From Saposhnikovia divaricata (Eukaryota > Streptophyta > Magnoliopsida > Apiales > Apiaceae), in assembly GCA_036435485.1 (NCBI GenBank), contig CM071598.1, positions 122,390,148 through 122,454,147 on the forward strand: a stretch of DNA of 64,000 nt, given 5' to 3'. The notes below the pieces were generated by a model, which had not been told where the DNA came from, made no database searches, and was given only the letters and a program-made list of their open reading frames with translations. Both the position numbers and the translations under genes were made by a program. Below, piece by piece: positions 37,668 through 51,014 of this stretch. How positions within the stretch are numbered: position 1 is the stretch's first letter; the number at the start of each line of letters is the position of its first letter.

Positions 37668-38888
37668 TTCTAAAGGTGTTTCTGGTAGTGGGTCTCCCTC
37701 GAAATACTGACCTGTAAAAGAAGTTCAATGATACACCTTTAGTATAAATACCACACTCATGTAATGTTAACCTCGATCTTTCCACGACTCAAGTTATTGC
37801 GGGAAAAAGAAATGACAAAACTACTAGTCCATAATCCTGACCCCCCTAAAGATGCTCCTTGTAATTGGTGCCACTCAAACCCATGTTCTGCAAATAAAGG
37901 CCATCACACACTTTCAATAAATATGACATATTCATGTAATGTTAACCTCAGCCTTTCTAGTACTACAGCTATTGTAAAAGAGGATAGATGGAACTACCAG
38001 TACTTAGTCCTGGCTCCACTAAAGGTACTTCTGGTATAGGGTCTCCATCGAAGCCATAGCTTGCAAACAAATTGTGTCCCTCGAAGCCATCACCTGCAAA
38101 TAAATGTCAACAATTTCAGTAAATATGATGTATTCATGTGATGTTAACGTGGTAATTTCAAGTACTCGAGATATTGTAAAAGATAAAATCTAGAACTACC
38201 GGCCCACACACACTTTTAGTGAATATTACCTATTCATGTAATGTTAATCTTGAAATTTAAGTAGTTAATGTATGAAATGCATACGAAAATATGTTGTTGC
38301 AACAAATAAATAAATTGAGACCTCTGTAAAAATTATGACACTCGAAGTTAGTAAAAGTAAGTTACAAAATGACAATTTCACCACAATTCAATTAGATACT
38401 TAGAGGGTGCGGTGCATGTTTCTTGATCATATAACACAATGCCAACTATGCCAACAATTCAAGAGTATCAATATGCCAACTATGCTAATGCTCTGATTAG
38501 ACTTCATGTACTTAAGTTAATATCACTAGAGCGAAAAACAAAATAAACACCAAAAAATACAAACCAGAGCGTAACTTTCTTTCCCAGCAATCTTCACGCA
38601 TTTGTGCATCATGTTTTATCCTGCGTTTGCCAGCCATAATTTCCGACAAGCTTTTTTCCGGAACAATCTACAAAACATTTGTTAAACATTTAAAGGATAT
38701 TTATTATATGAACATGTATTTAAATAATGTAAAGTAAAAGTCTCATCCTGTAATACTTGGTCCTCATATATTTCCCGCAGTTTCTTGTTACGTTCTAGGT
38801 ACTCTTTGAAACGCTTCTCATTGGTAAGAACTCCCTGCTCGTCAACTATAGGTTCAGAATCACTTTTTCCACTATCTGGAAGTCTCAT
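37507..38888 (-). CDS. RepHel N-terminal exons with repeated small modules
   Basis: Exons in order: 38888-38757 (MRLPDSGKSDSEP to RNKKLREIYEDQ), 38667-38565 (IMAGKRRIKHDAQMREDCWE), 38093-37998 (FEGHNLFASYGFDGDPIPEV), 37887-37825 (HGFEWHQLQGASLGG), 37711-37649 (YFEGDPLPETPLEESRIW) and 37551-37507 (GLLMDVLGHANIT). The last four have lengths 96, 63, 63 and 45, all multiples of three and all flanked by phase-1 introns. They can therefore be duplicated or skipped without frame loss, and three of them resemble one another (a G-[FY]-x-G/E-D core and a LxxSGLWT-like end). Start chosen as the first ATG; an upstream leader is possible. Confidence 0.55.
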
Positions 38889-39111
38889 GCTGCATTAAAT
38901 TACTGTTAAGCAAGAAAAAAAAATTAAAACTTAGTTGTATAGATAAATTCAATTTAAAAACATAGATAGTGTAAAAAAGATAAAATTAGCATATGCAAAT
39001 CTTTCTTCACATAAATCACCATAATAATCACCAATAAAATATTTAATTCACATCAAACTTAGCACAGGATTGTCTTGTTTCGTGAGAATGCAATATAACT
39101 TAAACTACACT

Positions 39112-40080
39112 TGTGAACATCACGCATGATACTCATTTTACCCCTCCATTCCATTCCACAATCATAAACTACAGTTCAATCCCGCGATTCAAAAATCAAT
39201 ACTCAGTCTTACATTCAGCTCATATTAAATAACGTGTTTATTTTTTCCGAATTCAATGTGACAACTTAGAATCCTGGCAGACCTGTATTGGGAGCTGCAT
39301 TAAGTGAAACTTGTTAATATCATAATTAGCTTTAGAATGTCAGCTCTTACATATATGGTATACCTACACTCAAATAACCAAATCTAATAAGGTTCCTCTT
39401 AAGTGACGTAGTTCTGGAGATGGATCTGTTTCTTGTTACAATTTTTTAAAAGCATTTATATTTAAACTATACACAAAATAGAATCAGCTGTAACTATAAA
39501 TTATTTATGTGAGTCTGTTAGTCGTTAGATATACCATAACTTACAGGAGCAGAACATTCTGACTGAAATAGATTCTGTTAAATGTGCGATAGACCTCTTT
39601 GTACTGATATCATTGTATAAAGTGAACATCATGCACGATACTCATTTTACCCCTCCATTCCATTCCACAATCATAAACTGCAGTTCAATCCCTCGATTCA
39701 AAAATCAATACTCAGTCTTACATTCAGGTCATATTAAGTAATGTGTTTATTTTTTCCGAATTCACTGTGACAACTGACAATCCTGGCAGACCTGCATTGG
39801 GAGTTGCACTAAGTGAAACTTGCTAATATCATAATTATCTTTAGAATGTCAGCTCTTACATATACGGTATACCTACACCCAAATAACCAAATCTAATCAA
39901 GTTCCTCTTAAATAACATAGTTCTGGAGATGGATCTGTTTCTTGTTACAGTCTTTTAAAAGTATTTATATTTAAACTATACACAAAACAGAATCAGCTGT
40001 AACTATAAATTATTTATGTGAGTCTGTTAGTCGTTAGATATACCATAACTTACAGGAGCAGAACATTCTGACTAAAATAG
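39112..40080. repeat. Tandem duplication of about 0.5 kb
   Basis: Copy 1 (about 39112-39573) and copy 2 (about 39621-40080) share long runs such as CTCATTTTACCCCTCCATTC and TTAGTCGTTAGATATACC. Differences are scattered. No coding exon is seen in either copy. The region lies upstream of the RepHel start. Confidence 0.85.
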
Positions 40081-40407
40081 AGATGCTCTAAGTAATTTAT
40101 AATTTATAACTAAATCTACCAAACGGGATGTAAATCAATGAGTTCACTCCACACATTTAATCACATAATGTGTAGAGCTATGTACGTAAGGTATATTTAC
40201 ATTGCGATATCCTAAGATCGGGATAGGTTTGTTAAAATAAATTAAAAATCATACCCAATTCATTAAAGTTGAATTGATATTTTTGTAATCCATACATATA
40301 TTGGATTGTAATAATTCTATTTGAATGATCGAAGATATAATAATCGGTTTGAATCTGTTTGATTGATTTCATCCACCCATGAACCCCCTTTAAATGGTAT
40401 GTCATGT

Positions 40408-41540
40408 ATATCGCGGTATGCACCGTATGCCACTAAATATTAATTAATTTAATTAATTAAAATTGTAATATTATATAATAATTTAATTTAATAATGAAAT
40501 TATATACTATGAGTTTATTAACTAAAAATTGAAATATAAGTCATTAATATAGTATCAAATAGAACTTAGGACTCCTTTAATTAATAAAAAATTAGGAATA
40601 TAGTATTAAATAGAACTTAGGACTCCTTTAATTAATATTTAAAAGTATCTATAATAGATTAATAATAAATTCAATTAATAATATAGCTACTCTTATATTA
40701 TATTACCAGAATAAAGTTATGTAAATTTAATTAATTAAAATAACAATATTAAATATTAATTTAATATTAAATATTTCCTTCGCCCCGAGAAATAAATGGT
40801 GAGAACTCCGAAGGACCTTTGACATTGTCTGGATTATGAGAAGTCACAATACATTGACTTTGTATAATAGGAAAGCTTAAAAAACCGGAGGCTGAAAGGA
40901 AGCTTTCCAGTTTCTGCAACTTGATCGACAAATCTTCATCGATTGACGGGAAAAATCAAATTAAAAACGAAGGAAATTAGATAGAATTGTATATGTGAGA
41001 GTATATTGAATGTGTGTAGTTATATAACAGATTACTTTGATTTCGTATCAAGCTGTAAAGGTTGCATTTACAATTAAAAATTCAACCATAAATGTAATTT
41101 TAAAAAACCAAAAATAATATTTAGTTGCATAATGGATTGTTTTTGATTTCATAACTAAGTTCCACGAATTGCAAATATAATTTCCGCGGTATGCACGGTA
41201 TGCCACTAAATATTAATTAATTTAATTAATTAAAATTGTAATATTATATAATAATTTAATTTAATAATAAAATTATATACTATGAGTTTATTAACTAAAA
41301 ATTGAAATAAAAGTCATGAATATAGTATCAAATAGAACTTAGGACTCCTTTAATTAATAAAAAATCAGGAATATAGTATTAAATAGAAATTAGGACTCCT
41401 TTAATTAATATTTAAAAGTATCTATAATAGATTAGTAATAAATTCAATTAATAATATAGCTACTCTTATATTATATTACCAGAATAAAGTTATGTAAATT
41501 TAATTAATTAAAATAACAATATTGAATATTAATTTAATAT
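40408..41540. repeat. Direct repeat pair of about 350 bp
   Basis: The blocks 40411-40760 and 41187-41535 match almost base for base, both starting GCGGTATGCAC and GTATGCCACTAAATATTAAT. The spacer of about 430 bases holds unique sequence. No gene is seen from here to the Helitron 5' end. Confidence 0.85.
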
Positions 41541-43563
41541 TCACTTACTAACCTTTACAGTAAAAAAATACTAATGCACGCACCATAATCCAAATTAATC
41601 ACTGCAAATTCTTCACACAATGAAAATTTAATAATACTAATGGAAAATTTAATATTAGTTTTGTTTATTGCAAATTTTTGAAGAGTGGGTTGTTGGTTTA
41701 GGGACCTGTAAGCGAAGGAAGAACTGCAAATGGCGATAGTAATCACTTACTGACTTCGTATGGAGATGGAGATGGAATTCAGTAATACTAATGCAGCTAC
41801 AATGAAAATGTACTAACTAAATAAACAGTAACCGTGCTGCATTTTGCAGTTATGTTGCGAGTATAGGGTGGTGTAGCAGCCGTGTTACTGACAATAGTTG
41901 CTAGGACAGTTTGACAGCGTTGGTTGACATACATATATATACCAACAGAGGGAGTGAGCGATAGGAAAACTCCAGGGTAGTCTAATAATAAGCCTTGAGT
42001 TTCGTAGAATTAGAGGAAAATAAGAATGAGGTGATAGGACATCTAGAGGTAATGAATAAAAACTCTGTTTACCTTTTCTCTGTATTATGAGCACTGCTTG
42101 TACTAATGTTAATCAACAGATCTGGAGAGGAGATTAAACTCTGACATTCCCACGGCAATCCCTTCCATATTCAGGTAAGCATTTTAGAGCGCAAAGGTAT
42201 TTCTGTGTTTAACAATTGTATTTTATAGTGAGATAAACATCTTGTATTTTAAGTTTCTAATTACTGCAACAGAGTCTGCTAATGATTTCTGTGGGTTACC
42301 TTTATGATTTTATTTGTAAGTTTCGAGAAATACAGTTCTAAAGACTGTCTAGATTTTTTGTTTCCTTGGTAGGATATGCTATATCCGATATAGCAGATGA
42401 ATACATAGAGGGCTTTCACTTTAGCGAAATTTACCTTACGAATTGCTTATCATTTCATGTGTTTAATTTTGCGAAATGAGTTTGACATACGAATCCTACA
42501 TGCAGGATTTGGTGATTAAATGTCTCTTACATAATTTTGTTGATGATCTTATAGTTGGTATTTTTACTATTTGTGTTATAATGCTGGTAAGCTTTAACTA
42601 TTCAACCAATAACGTGTGCGTATAAAGGATTTAATACATAGTTACCTTGACAATAATGTATTGTTTGCAGGTCGGGGTCGTATCGGATTATGACTTGTTA
42701 GCACTTGATTATATTTCAGGTAATATACAAAGAGCTTAAGTGGAAAGAGCTGTTTGCTATCCTCAGTGATTTGAATTAAAGAACTCTTTTCATCAGTTTT
42801 TACAGTGAAGACCCATTACATAAAGTATTCAATCAAAACCAATGATCTTAATTTGCATAAAAATGTAATCTGCTGCTCAACTTACAGTAAAAACGGAAAA
42901 TTTAAATGCTGATTTAAATTGGAAGTAAGTAATTATAACTAATTAACAACCAACAAAAATGTCTTAAAAGCTAGGGGCAAGAAAATAACAAACTCATATG
43001 TCGGTTGAAAGAAACAGTTTCTTGAGCATTTGTGAGCGGAAAGGATACGATACATTATAAACATTGCATCCAATAAGGCGATAACTTAATTTATTCGTAA
43101 GAATCTAACATACATATATATAAATTCAGTTATAAGCAGTTGTAATCATTTCTAATTTTCACCACATTGAACTAAAACCAACATAATAATCAAGCTTTAT
43201 AACCGCGATAGTAAGCTTAGTATCCATCCAATACAACAAAATTCAACTAATCCATCATCTATTTCGAAACTCCCTAATCCAGTCAAAACTAACAAAAACA
43301 TATATCGAATTAAAGTCTTAATCACAAATTAATCAAATTAATCAACACTAAGAAGCTTATTCTCAACACACACATATAAACACGTATGTATAATCAATTA
43401 CCTGTTAACAGATCACTTCTAGATGATAAATCTTGTAATAGAATCAACAATAACATCAACTGTAAGTACACATAAGCATATAATGTAATTTAATAAGATT
43501 ATTTAAAAGTTAAAAACTAATAATTTACCTGGATGAAGGGGATTTCTTGGTAACGATGGAGGA
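41541..43563. other. Helitron 5' region without a recognised gene
   Basis: No coding exon is supported. On the minus strand this should hold the promoter of the RepHel transcript. I could not pick a TATA box with confidence. Confidence 0.4.
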
Positions 43564-43661
43564 GAGGGAGTGATGGAGGAGAGAGCAGTGATTGAATTGG
43601 TATAGAAAGCTAGAGGGAGTGATGGAGGAGAGAGCAGTGATTGAATTGGTATAGAAATAGA
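43564..43661. repeat. Two-copy 49-bp tandem repeat
   Basis: GAGGGAGTGATGGAGGAGAG and the following bases to AGAAAGCTA are repeated with a 49-base period. The position, 200-300 bases from the Helitron 5' end, is where a Helitron promoter or leader could lie. Confidence 0.85.
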
Positions 43662-43844
43662 AAGCTATTAACAAATATGTTTTGTTGTAGGAAGCTACTA
43701 ACGAATAACCGGTTTTTTTTTGCTGTGCGAATATGTTTTTTTTTTTAAACGGTGGGACTTTTTTTTTTGTTTTAAACAGTGGGATAACCAAAAAATAGGA
43801 TAACCAAAAAAAGGGGTAACGAACTACAAATTATACCCTATTTT

Positions 43845-43866
43845 GCTTATTATAATATAGTATAGA
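43845..43866 (-). other. Helitron 5' terminus
   Basis: On the minus strand the sequence begins TCTATACTATATTATAA directly after an A (T at 43867 on plus). A start TC followed by a TATACTATATTA-like stretch is typical of many plant Helitrons. Confidence 0.65.
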
Positions 43867-43960
43867 TGTAGTAATAAATGAAGTTTATTTCTCTCTCTCA
43901 ACTATTTATTGTACTCTTATCTGATGAAGTCTTATTTGATGAAGGTACTTTTAATAATAA

Positions 43961-44075
<115 letters not shown>

Positions 44076-44492
44076 TATCATAATTTAAAACGAGCATATT
44101 ATATGTTGTTAGAGATACATAAACACCAAGTTGCTAATAATCAATATATTACATTACAATTGAAAAAGTAACTTAAAAGATTCTTGAAGATTATCTTAAC
44201 ACTCTTTGTTGAAAATTTGTTTTATTTTGGAAGGAAAAAGCAATTTAACCTATAATTAACAGTTTGATTAACATATGACTTACAACGTGGTATTTCATGG
44301 ATGAAATCAATGGTAGAGTGAATACAGAAGACACATGAAAAATTCAATTGTGTAACGGTATAGATATTCCATATGTTTTTATTCAAACCAAATTAGAGGT
44401 GGGTCAAATTTATTGTTGCTTCATCCCTATTTCCATATATATATATATATTATACATATATTTATCGTTTAATTTAATACTCATAATAATTA

Positions 44493-44700
44493 TACTAGTT
44501 TAAAATTCATGTGATGCACGGATTTTCTTTATTATTATATGACTTTTTTAAGATATGAGTTTTATATTAAAGTTTTAAATTCTATGATTTGATAATAATT
44601 TTATATTTATATGTATATATATATATTCCGTGATATTTCTAAAAAACGAAATTTTTTAGTAGAAAATATAGAAAAGATGATGCATTTTAACTAAAAAAAG
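44493..44700 (-). repeat. AT-rich dispersed repeat, copy 2
   Basis: This is an inverted counterpart of 2200-2405. It begins ACTAGTTTAAAATTCATGTG, then ATGCACGGATTTT, later (TA)n and CCGTGATATTTCTA. The CTAG beside a TGTG-ATG-CACG near-hairpin suggests a degraded Helitron 3' end of another family. Confidence 0.5.
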
Positions 44701-45000
44701 GTACTTAGTTAATTTTTAGTAATTAATTATAAAAAGAAAATTGATTATTTATTAAAGGTAACATATTTAACATGTCAAAAGAAATTGATTAGTTACTGGT
44801 AATTATAAATAATTAAGTAAATGAGAGATTTTAGTTAGAAAATATAGAAAAATGTTGCGTTTTACCTAAAAAATGTACTCGATTAATAATTAGTAATTAA
44901 ACATAAAAAGGAATTTGATTAGTTATTAAAGGTAACATGTTTTACATGGAAAAAAAAATTAACTAGTTATTAGTAAATATAAATGATTAAGTAAAGATAA
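44650..45000. repeat. Diverged tandem repeat of about 180 bp
   Basis: Two units share TTTAGTTAGAAAATATAGAAAA-like starts, a GTACT(T/C) block, TTAGTAATTAA and TTATTAAAGGTAACAT. They are AT-rich and non-coding. Confidence 0.55.
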
Positions 45001-45028
45001 ATAAGTAATACTATATATTATTAAGTAA

Positions 45029-45347
45029 GCACTACTAGAAAAACTGGATTAGACCACCTTTTATATCTGTTTAAAAAACCATTGATGTAAAAAACTTTTT
45101 TAACATCAGTTTTCTTAAAAGCAATGTTAAGCATCTTTCTGGACATTTGTAGCTAAAATAACTGATGTCTTAATGACTTTTTAAAATAAAAACACATGCT
45201 GAACATTTTCCCCCCATTTCTAATAAAACATTTCCCCCCTTAGAAATTTCATTCCCCCGCCTTAGTAACATTTCCCCTAAATTGTTTTGCCCACTCTGAA
45301 CTTTCCCCCAAAACTCTCATCTCTCTCTCTCTCTCACTCGACCCTCA

Positions 45348-45379
<32 letters not shown>

Positions 45380-45591
45380 ATCACTACTCGACCCTCTCTA
45401 TCTGTCTCTCTCACCCGCATCCCTCACTTTTTTCTAATTAACCCTAATTAAACCCACATCTAATTAATTAAGATTTCTCTAAATCGAAATAGAGAAGAGG
45501 GAAGCTCGAATTAAGAGAAGAGGAAGCTCAAATCGTAAGTAATTTTGGTACCAATTATGGTTATTGTAAACATTGGGATGTTTCGTAAATG
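45029..45591 (+). mobile_element. CACTA-type transposon terminus (partial)
   Basis: CACTACTAGAAAAACTGG at 45029 is a classic CACTA/En-Spm terminal repeat. Within the next 150 bases the phrase TTAACATCAGTTTTCTT and related GATGT motifs suggest subterminal repeats. A C/T-rich leader (45290-45420) follows, then what looks like a first exon end (AAATCGTAAGT near 45536). The sequence is then interrupted by an LTR at 45592. I find no matching CACTA end to the right, so only the 5' part is present or the rest lies beyond the window. Transposase is not seen. Confidence 0.6.
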
Positions 45592-46213
45592 GTGATAAGC
45601 GTGCATTTAATCCTAATATTGTTCCTATATTTAAGTTATTCTGCATTGATTTGAATTTTTATTTAATAAATTTTAATGTTTTATTGTAGGTATCAAGGAG
45701 TTATAATAAAGGAGGGCTAGGTGCTTAAATAGAAGGAGTTGGATATTAATTTGATTAAAATTCGGATTTTCCGGGTAGCTTGCGCAGTCTGCACTGTTTG
45801 GGCCATATCTGGAGTTCTACAAGTCCGATTCTGACGATTCAACAGCCCACGGAAACCTTATGAGAAGGGCTTCAATTTTGAAGTGGTCTTGATATCATAT
45901 TTCAAATGCATCAACCCAGAAACAGAGCCCAAAAATCAATTACGAATTTCTATTATTGGAATTCAATTTTGATTGGGAAATCTCCTTGTAATTATATTAA
46001 ATAATTAAAAATACTTGTGTTAGAAATAATATTAGATATAGATCAGACCTAATAGAGATATACATCGTACGAAAGAAGAGAAAGTAGCCGCACAAGGGAG
46101 GAGGAGGAGGAGGAGAAGCCATTAACACGAGGAATTCAGCCGTTGAAGACATTCAATTGGCTTTGTTTTCTCTTTATCTTTTTATATCTCTTCTTATGAA
46201 CATGTGTTGGTTA
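45592..46213 (+). mobile_element. Athila-like 5' LTR, first part
   Basis: It starts TGATAAGCGTGCATTTAATC, an LTR start common in Athila-like elements. The LTR is cut at 46213 by insertion of the Tat-type element and continues at 57768. The total would be about 1.36 kb. Confidence 0.6.
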
Positions 46214-46756
46214 TGTTGTGGAACAAAAAGTAGGGTTATCGAATTGCGGCTAGGGTTCGTGAGCTTCGTGCTTTAATGGTTGCGATTGTGTTACCGTGAC
46301 CTAATTCGGGTCTTCACAAGATGCCTACGTATCTCAAAGTTGAGAATCAAGCCAAAAAACGTAGTTCTGAGATGAGGGGTCTGGCCCTTTATATAGGCTG
46401 TAGGAGCCTTAGAATCATAATAGGGTTTGGAGACTTGGTGGACAAGTCACCGTTATTGAGGAAGGTTCTGACTCATTCCTTATAGGAATTAGTTTCCATG
46501 TCGAATTAGGTACCTTGGAGGCTACACAATATCTCTAGGATATTCTAGAACGTTCCTGGTTTCTAGAACGTTCCCGGTTTATGGATCAGGCCCATGTTAT
46601 AAACAAGCTTATACCGGGCGTCCCCGGTTTGGGCTGTTCTTTTGGGCTTAATCACTAACCACGAATTTAATGCCCAACTAGGGTTTCGGGCCTTATTTAT
46701 GAGCCAATAAATACTATATTAATTTTTTCTTTAGGGATTATTTTTCACCCATATCA
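46214..46756 (-). repeat. 3' LTR of the Tat-type element
   Basis: Begins TGTTGTGGAACAAAAAGTAG on plus and ends CACCCATATCA. Same length as the other LTR. Confidence 0.95.
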
Positions 46757-46769
46757 TTTGCCCCCCAAC
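46757..46769 (-). other. Polypurine tract
   Basis: On the element strand GTTGGGGGGCAAA lies directly before the 3' LTR, the right place for the primer of plus-strand synthesis. Confidence 0.8.
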
Positions 46770-48837
46770 TTCTAAGAAAACTTGATTTCGTAGAAGTTTA
46801 AGGTTACTTCGGCCCTACCAGGGTATCATCTTACAATGAAGTGTGGAGCGACCTACACATTCACAACTACTAAAATTCTCTCCCAAGTTAATACTTAAGA
46901 AAGTTAAACGTTCCTTGGCCTCTCGAACCTTTTTCTTAAGATTTATGGGCCTTTCGGGAATGGGATTAGTGCCGTTTCGAGCTCGTAGACACTAATCCAA
47001 GTGCAATTCGTGCATAGGATCCTTTATCATAAATTCATTAGTGCTTTACTTCCCTCAACTTATCTAAGTTAGGGTTAATATCAGATGGTCATTGCTCATA
47101 AGCCTTAATAAGGGCTAATTTTTCAGTAAAAGACACTAATTCAGCCCTAATCGAGGCTAAACAACCCTAAACGGGGCTACAAAGGCCTTAATCGAGGCTA
47201 ACTAATTCATATTTAACGTGATTACTACTAGGACATCCACCCTTAACCTTGAAATAGGTTAATTTTAGAGTTGGAGTCCTTAAACATCGATAATTGAGGT
47301 TAATCACCCCTAATTGCGATTAGCGAAACCCTAATCCCAAATTTTGGAGTCAAGCCAATCTAATAGAGATTCTTATAACCTCATGGTTGTAGAAAAAATC
47401 ACGTAAAAATTCTCATTTTTGAGTTGTCTAGGTAAGAAATACGGTCTTCTAGGCAAGGTGTTTCAAACACCTTCCTGATTTCAAACACCCTCCTGGTTTC
47501 AAACACCCCTGACATTTCTAAACTCAAATTTTGAAGTTGAGCTTATATGATAGGGATTCTTATAATCCCCTGGTATGAGCAAGAATCACACGAAAATATG
47601 CATTTTTGAACGTTTTAGAGGCGAAATACCTCATTCTGAGCTGGTTTTCAAACCAGGCCTTGTTTCAAACACCTTCCTTTTTTCAACTTCTTGAAACCAT
47701 TGAGAGACCTACCTAGGCTTATAGAGAACCTTTCAAGGTTTCTAAATCTCAAATTTGGGCTCAAACGGAGCATTTTTTGAGCGTTTTGGAGGGTCATGAA
47801 ACCACCTAGGGGGTCCAGGTGTTCAAAACACCTGACCAAGGTAGCCTGGTCGGCCATTCGGCCAAGGGGACCTGGTCGGCCACCCCTGGTCGGCTGGGCC
47901 CCATGGAAATGTTTTTTTTTGAATTTTGGTCAAATTTTGACTAGTTGACTTTGACTATTGACTTTGACTTTTGACCTTGACTTTGACCAAAGCCAAAACT
48001 TGTTTTAAACTCCCCTCCTTGTTTCTAGAGTGAGTTTACAACACTATGGTTGATTTTGTGATCCTTAATCACAAACAACCTTCTTCTTAGTTTTCAGGAC
48101 CTCCTGGGTTTTAAATTGTTCTTGAACTCTTAGTTTCTAATAACCTTGGGCTATACTATGGCCCTTGTCTTGGTGACACCCTTCCATACTTACAATAGGG
48201 TGTTTTAAACAACCTTGGCCTTGCCCCCTTGCCATGGAGGTCTTTGTTTCTTTATTAGTTTGTATAGGGATTTCTCTTGTTTTCAACACCTGACTTCAAG
48301 TCTAGGGTGTTATGGTCAGTTTTTATCCTTGATATCATACTCAAGGACTTTAAAACTCCTACCTAGTTTGTAAGGCCGTGCCTTGGCTTGATTTTATTCA
48401 ATGGTTCCTGACTTTCAAGCCTTGAATTCAATCAACCAGCTTAATTCAGGGCATACAACCTCGTTGGCCATCTGGGCTTATATTTTGTGCAGGGTTTCAA
48501 AACTCCCACCATATTTCTTAGAGTATATCTTCCATATTTCTATAAAGTATTAGCTTTTTAGCTAATCTTTCTATTTAGTGCCTTAATCATGGATTTTTGG
48601 CTTAATCCTCTGTTTAGGCTCATTAAGCATAAGTTAGTTCAACCTCTTAGGTTGTTAACTATGTTGCTGCTCCAGCCTGCATTTCCATTCGTTTCTTTCG
48701 TTTATTTTCAAGAATTAGATCGTTTATTTGACCCAATTTCGAATTCACAACGCCTTTTTCCTACTGTTTTCGGCTATTTAACCTGTAAACGCGGGTCGTT
48801 GGAAAGATGACCTGCTATGATGGGTCACCCATTTCCT
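46770..48837. other. Non-coding 3' region of the Tat-type element
   Basis: No gene is seen. There are small local repeats: CCTGGTCGGCC three times near 47845-47895, TTGACTTTGAC-like runs near 47940-47995, and TTTCAAACACC several times near 47460-47510. It serves as upstream region of the antisense gene. Confidence 0.5.
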
Positions 48838-48844
48838 TATAAAA
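48838..48844 (+). promoter_or_regulatory. TATA box of the antisense gene
   Basis: TATAAAA lies 114 bases before the ATG at 48952. About 30 bases downstream is a pyrimidine-rich CACATTTCCTTCTTCTC, a typical plant transcription start context. Confidence 0.6.
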
Positions 48845-48951
48845 GATTAGGGGTGGAAGTCATTCTTCACATTTCCTTCTTCTCTCAAAGAAAATTTCTC
48901 TCTGAAGAGCTCTCAAGATTCAAGCACCTCTCTCAATTTCAAACAAACCTG

Positions 48952-51014
48952 ATGGCAAGTGAAGGTGGTCAGAGCACCGTAGTTCCTTCCAAGGGCCTTC
49001 TCCAAGCAATCAACAGGAGGACCAAAGACACGAATAGGAAAGGTAAGGTGTTTCCTCCTCGTTACCAGTTAACTTTACCCCAACTCTTAGATGAGCCCGG
49101 GGACGTGTTTCCAAACAATGCGGAATTTGATTCTTTCATATTTCCTAGCACTTTAGGCGTAGGAGATATTAACGACCTACTCAAATATGAATTTCCTTCT
49201 GGTTTGAGACTCAGAATCCCTTCACCGGGAGATAGGAATTGTAATTGGCACCCTGAAAATTTATATGTATACAAAGGGGCTATCACAGCTGGCCTTAGGT
49301 TTTCGGTTCACCCTTGGCTTGTTAGGTTGCTAGCTGAAGTTAAAATCTACCCGTGCCAACTATATCCTAACTCCTGGAAATTTATCTTCATTTTTATGGT
49401 TGAATGCATTAAGGGAGGCGTCCGCCTTAGCATTCCTTTATTTAGACATTTGTTTGCTTTCAAAAATAGCCCTGTTACTAGGAAAGGATGGGTAAGCATC
49501 CAACATCGTACAAAGTCCCGAATGATTATCAACGATGCCTCCGTGCCTGATTCATGCCACAATTGGATGCACGAATTTTTTATCCTTAGATGGAAAGGAG
49601 GAGACTGGGGTGAATTTTTCAGGTCTAAATTCAATCACGTGAACGATGAGGGTGTTAGTGAGCTGCAGCTCTCAAGTGAAGAAGTAGCCAATCGGGATTG
49701 GCTTATTTCAACCTTTCAAAATGCTCACTACCGCGAAGTTGTGACTGAGCATAACTTGATAGAGACCGGGCTTAGTAGTATCCCTCCCGAGGGTAATTTT
49801 TACTTTAACTCCTTTATTCTCATCATACTTGTTCTTATTCCAACATTGTTTTCTTTGTCTTTTCTTGCAGTTGCTGAGGAGATTGACAACCTGCCGGGTC
49901 ATGCTCCTCAGATTACTAAAAGGATGATTAAAAAGGCTGAGAAAGAAGCCAACCTTGACGACGTTCCAGTTCCTGAATTCCTTCAGCATTGCTCAAAAGC
50001 TGGGAAAAGGATCAGGAGTTCGGACGGGAGTATGAAAACTGCATTTATGCCTGAGTGGGGGATATGCGAGCAGGACGCTATCCGAGACAGCCATCTTCTT
50101 GCTCAGGAATGGTCTCGGAATGCCACAGCCCCGGTTGACAAGGTTCATTTTGCAACAGCAACGGACCTTGGGGAAAATGAAAGCTTGGGGGCATTTCACG
50201 CCTATAACGTAAGCTTATCTCCTCTTCCTTTTTTGTTACTCTTGCTAGATATTGACCATCATGGTTTAACATAACTTTTTTATGGTGTTTTATTCTTGTA
50301 GGTGAATGCTCATTTCCAGAACGCTATCCAGCTTGGGAAATCATATAAGGATAAGGAAAGAACTGTCCTCAAGGCTGCGGAGAAGCATCAGAAAGAATCT
50401 CAAGAATGGGAGGCTAAGTACTTCACCTCCGAAGACCAACTCTCATCCCTTAGGGGAAAATATGCAGCCTGGAGAATAGAACCCAGAACAACGAGGATTC
50501 CATCATCCAGAACTACTTGGGCTCGAATACATTCCTTGCCTTCATTGACGAACATGACATGGAGGTCCAACCAGACAGCATGACTATAGGTTGGGAAAAA
50601 GCTATGTATAAGATTAGCCATGACCACAAAGGGGTTGTTTTTCCTTCCTTTTATCCAAGTCCTTGGAAGGTGACTGATGTTGATGACCTTGTTGAGGGTG
50701 CTGGAACTTCCTCTCATGCAAACAGGCGTGCTTCAGGCTCTGGGGCTAAGGCCACTCCCCAACACTCAGGATCTAGTTCTGGGAAGCACCCTTCAAAATC
50801 CCGTGGGAAGGATCAAAGTGGCAGTTCAGAACGCCCTTTAGCCGGCCGGATTCGCGAGCCCAGATCGGTGAGTGTTACTAGTTCCTCGACTTCGACTTCC
50901 AAAAGCAAGGAAGAAGGTGAGATTGGGTCATCCAGCGAAGAAGAAGTCCCCGTTCAGGTTGCTCCTCCCAAAACCAAGAAACGGTTGGTGAAGACTGCTT
51001 CTGTCAAGAAGTGA
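48952..51014 (+). CDS. Antisense extra gene of the Tat-type element (Transposase_28-like)
   Basis: Proteins of this kind occur as extra genes in Tat-lineage gypsy elements; Pfam calls the core 'putative gypsy type transposon'. Their role is unknown. Exons: 48952-49792, 49871-50208 and 50302-51014, with GT-AG edges and kept phase. ATG at 48952 (MASEGGQST) follows the TATA box at a normal distance. Core motif: GLRFSVHPWLVRLLAEVKIY, then LYPNSWKFIFIF. Later parts are coiled-coil-like (LKAAEKHQKESQEWEAKYF) and end in a Ser-rich, charged tail with RPLAGRIREPRS and KTKKRLVK. One base seems lost near 50470, which shifts the frame. The rest is open, in contrast to the ruined gag-pol on the other strand. 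Confidence 0.75.

Noticed and set aside
47648..47857. Small minus-strand open frame in the Tat-type element 3' region
   Set aside because: No similarity to known element proteins; overlaps short local repeats and lies outside gag-pol.
49062..50272. Minus-strand open frames opposite the antisense gene
   Set aside because: They are shadows of the spliced plus-strand gene, whose motifs, TATA box and splice sites are coherent.
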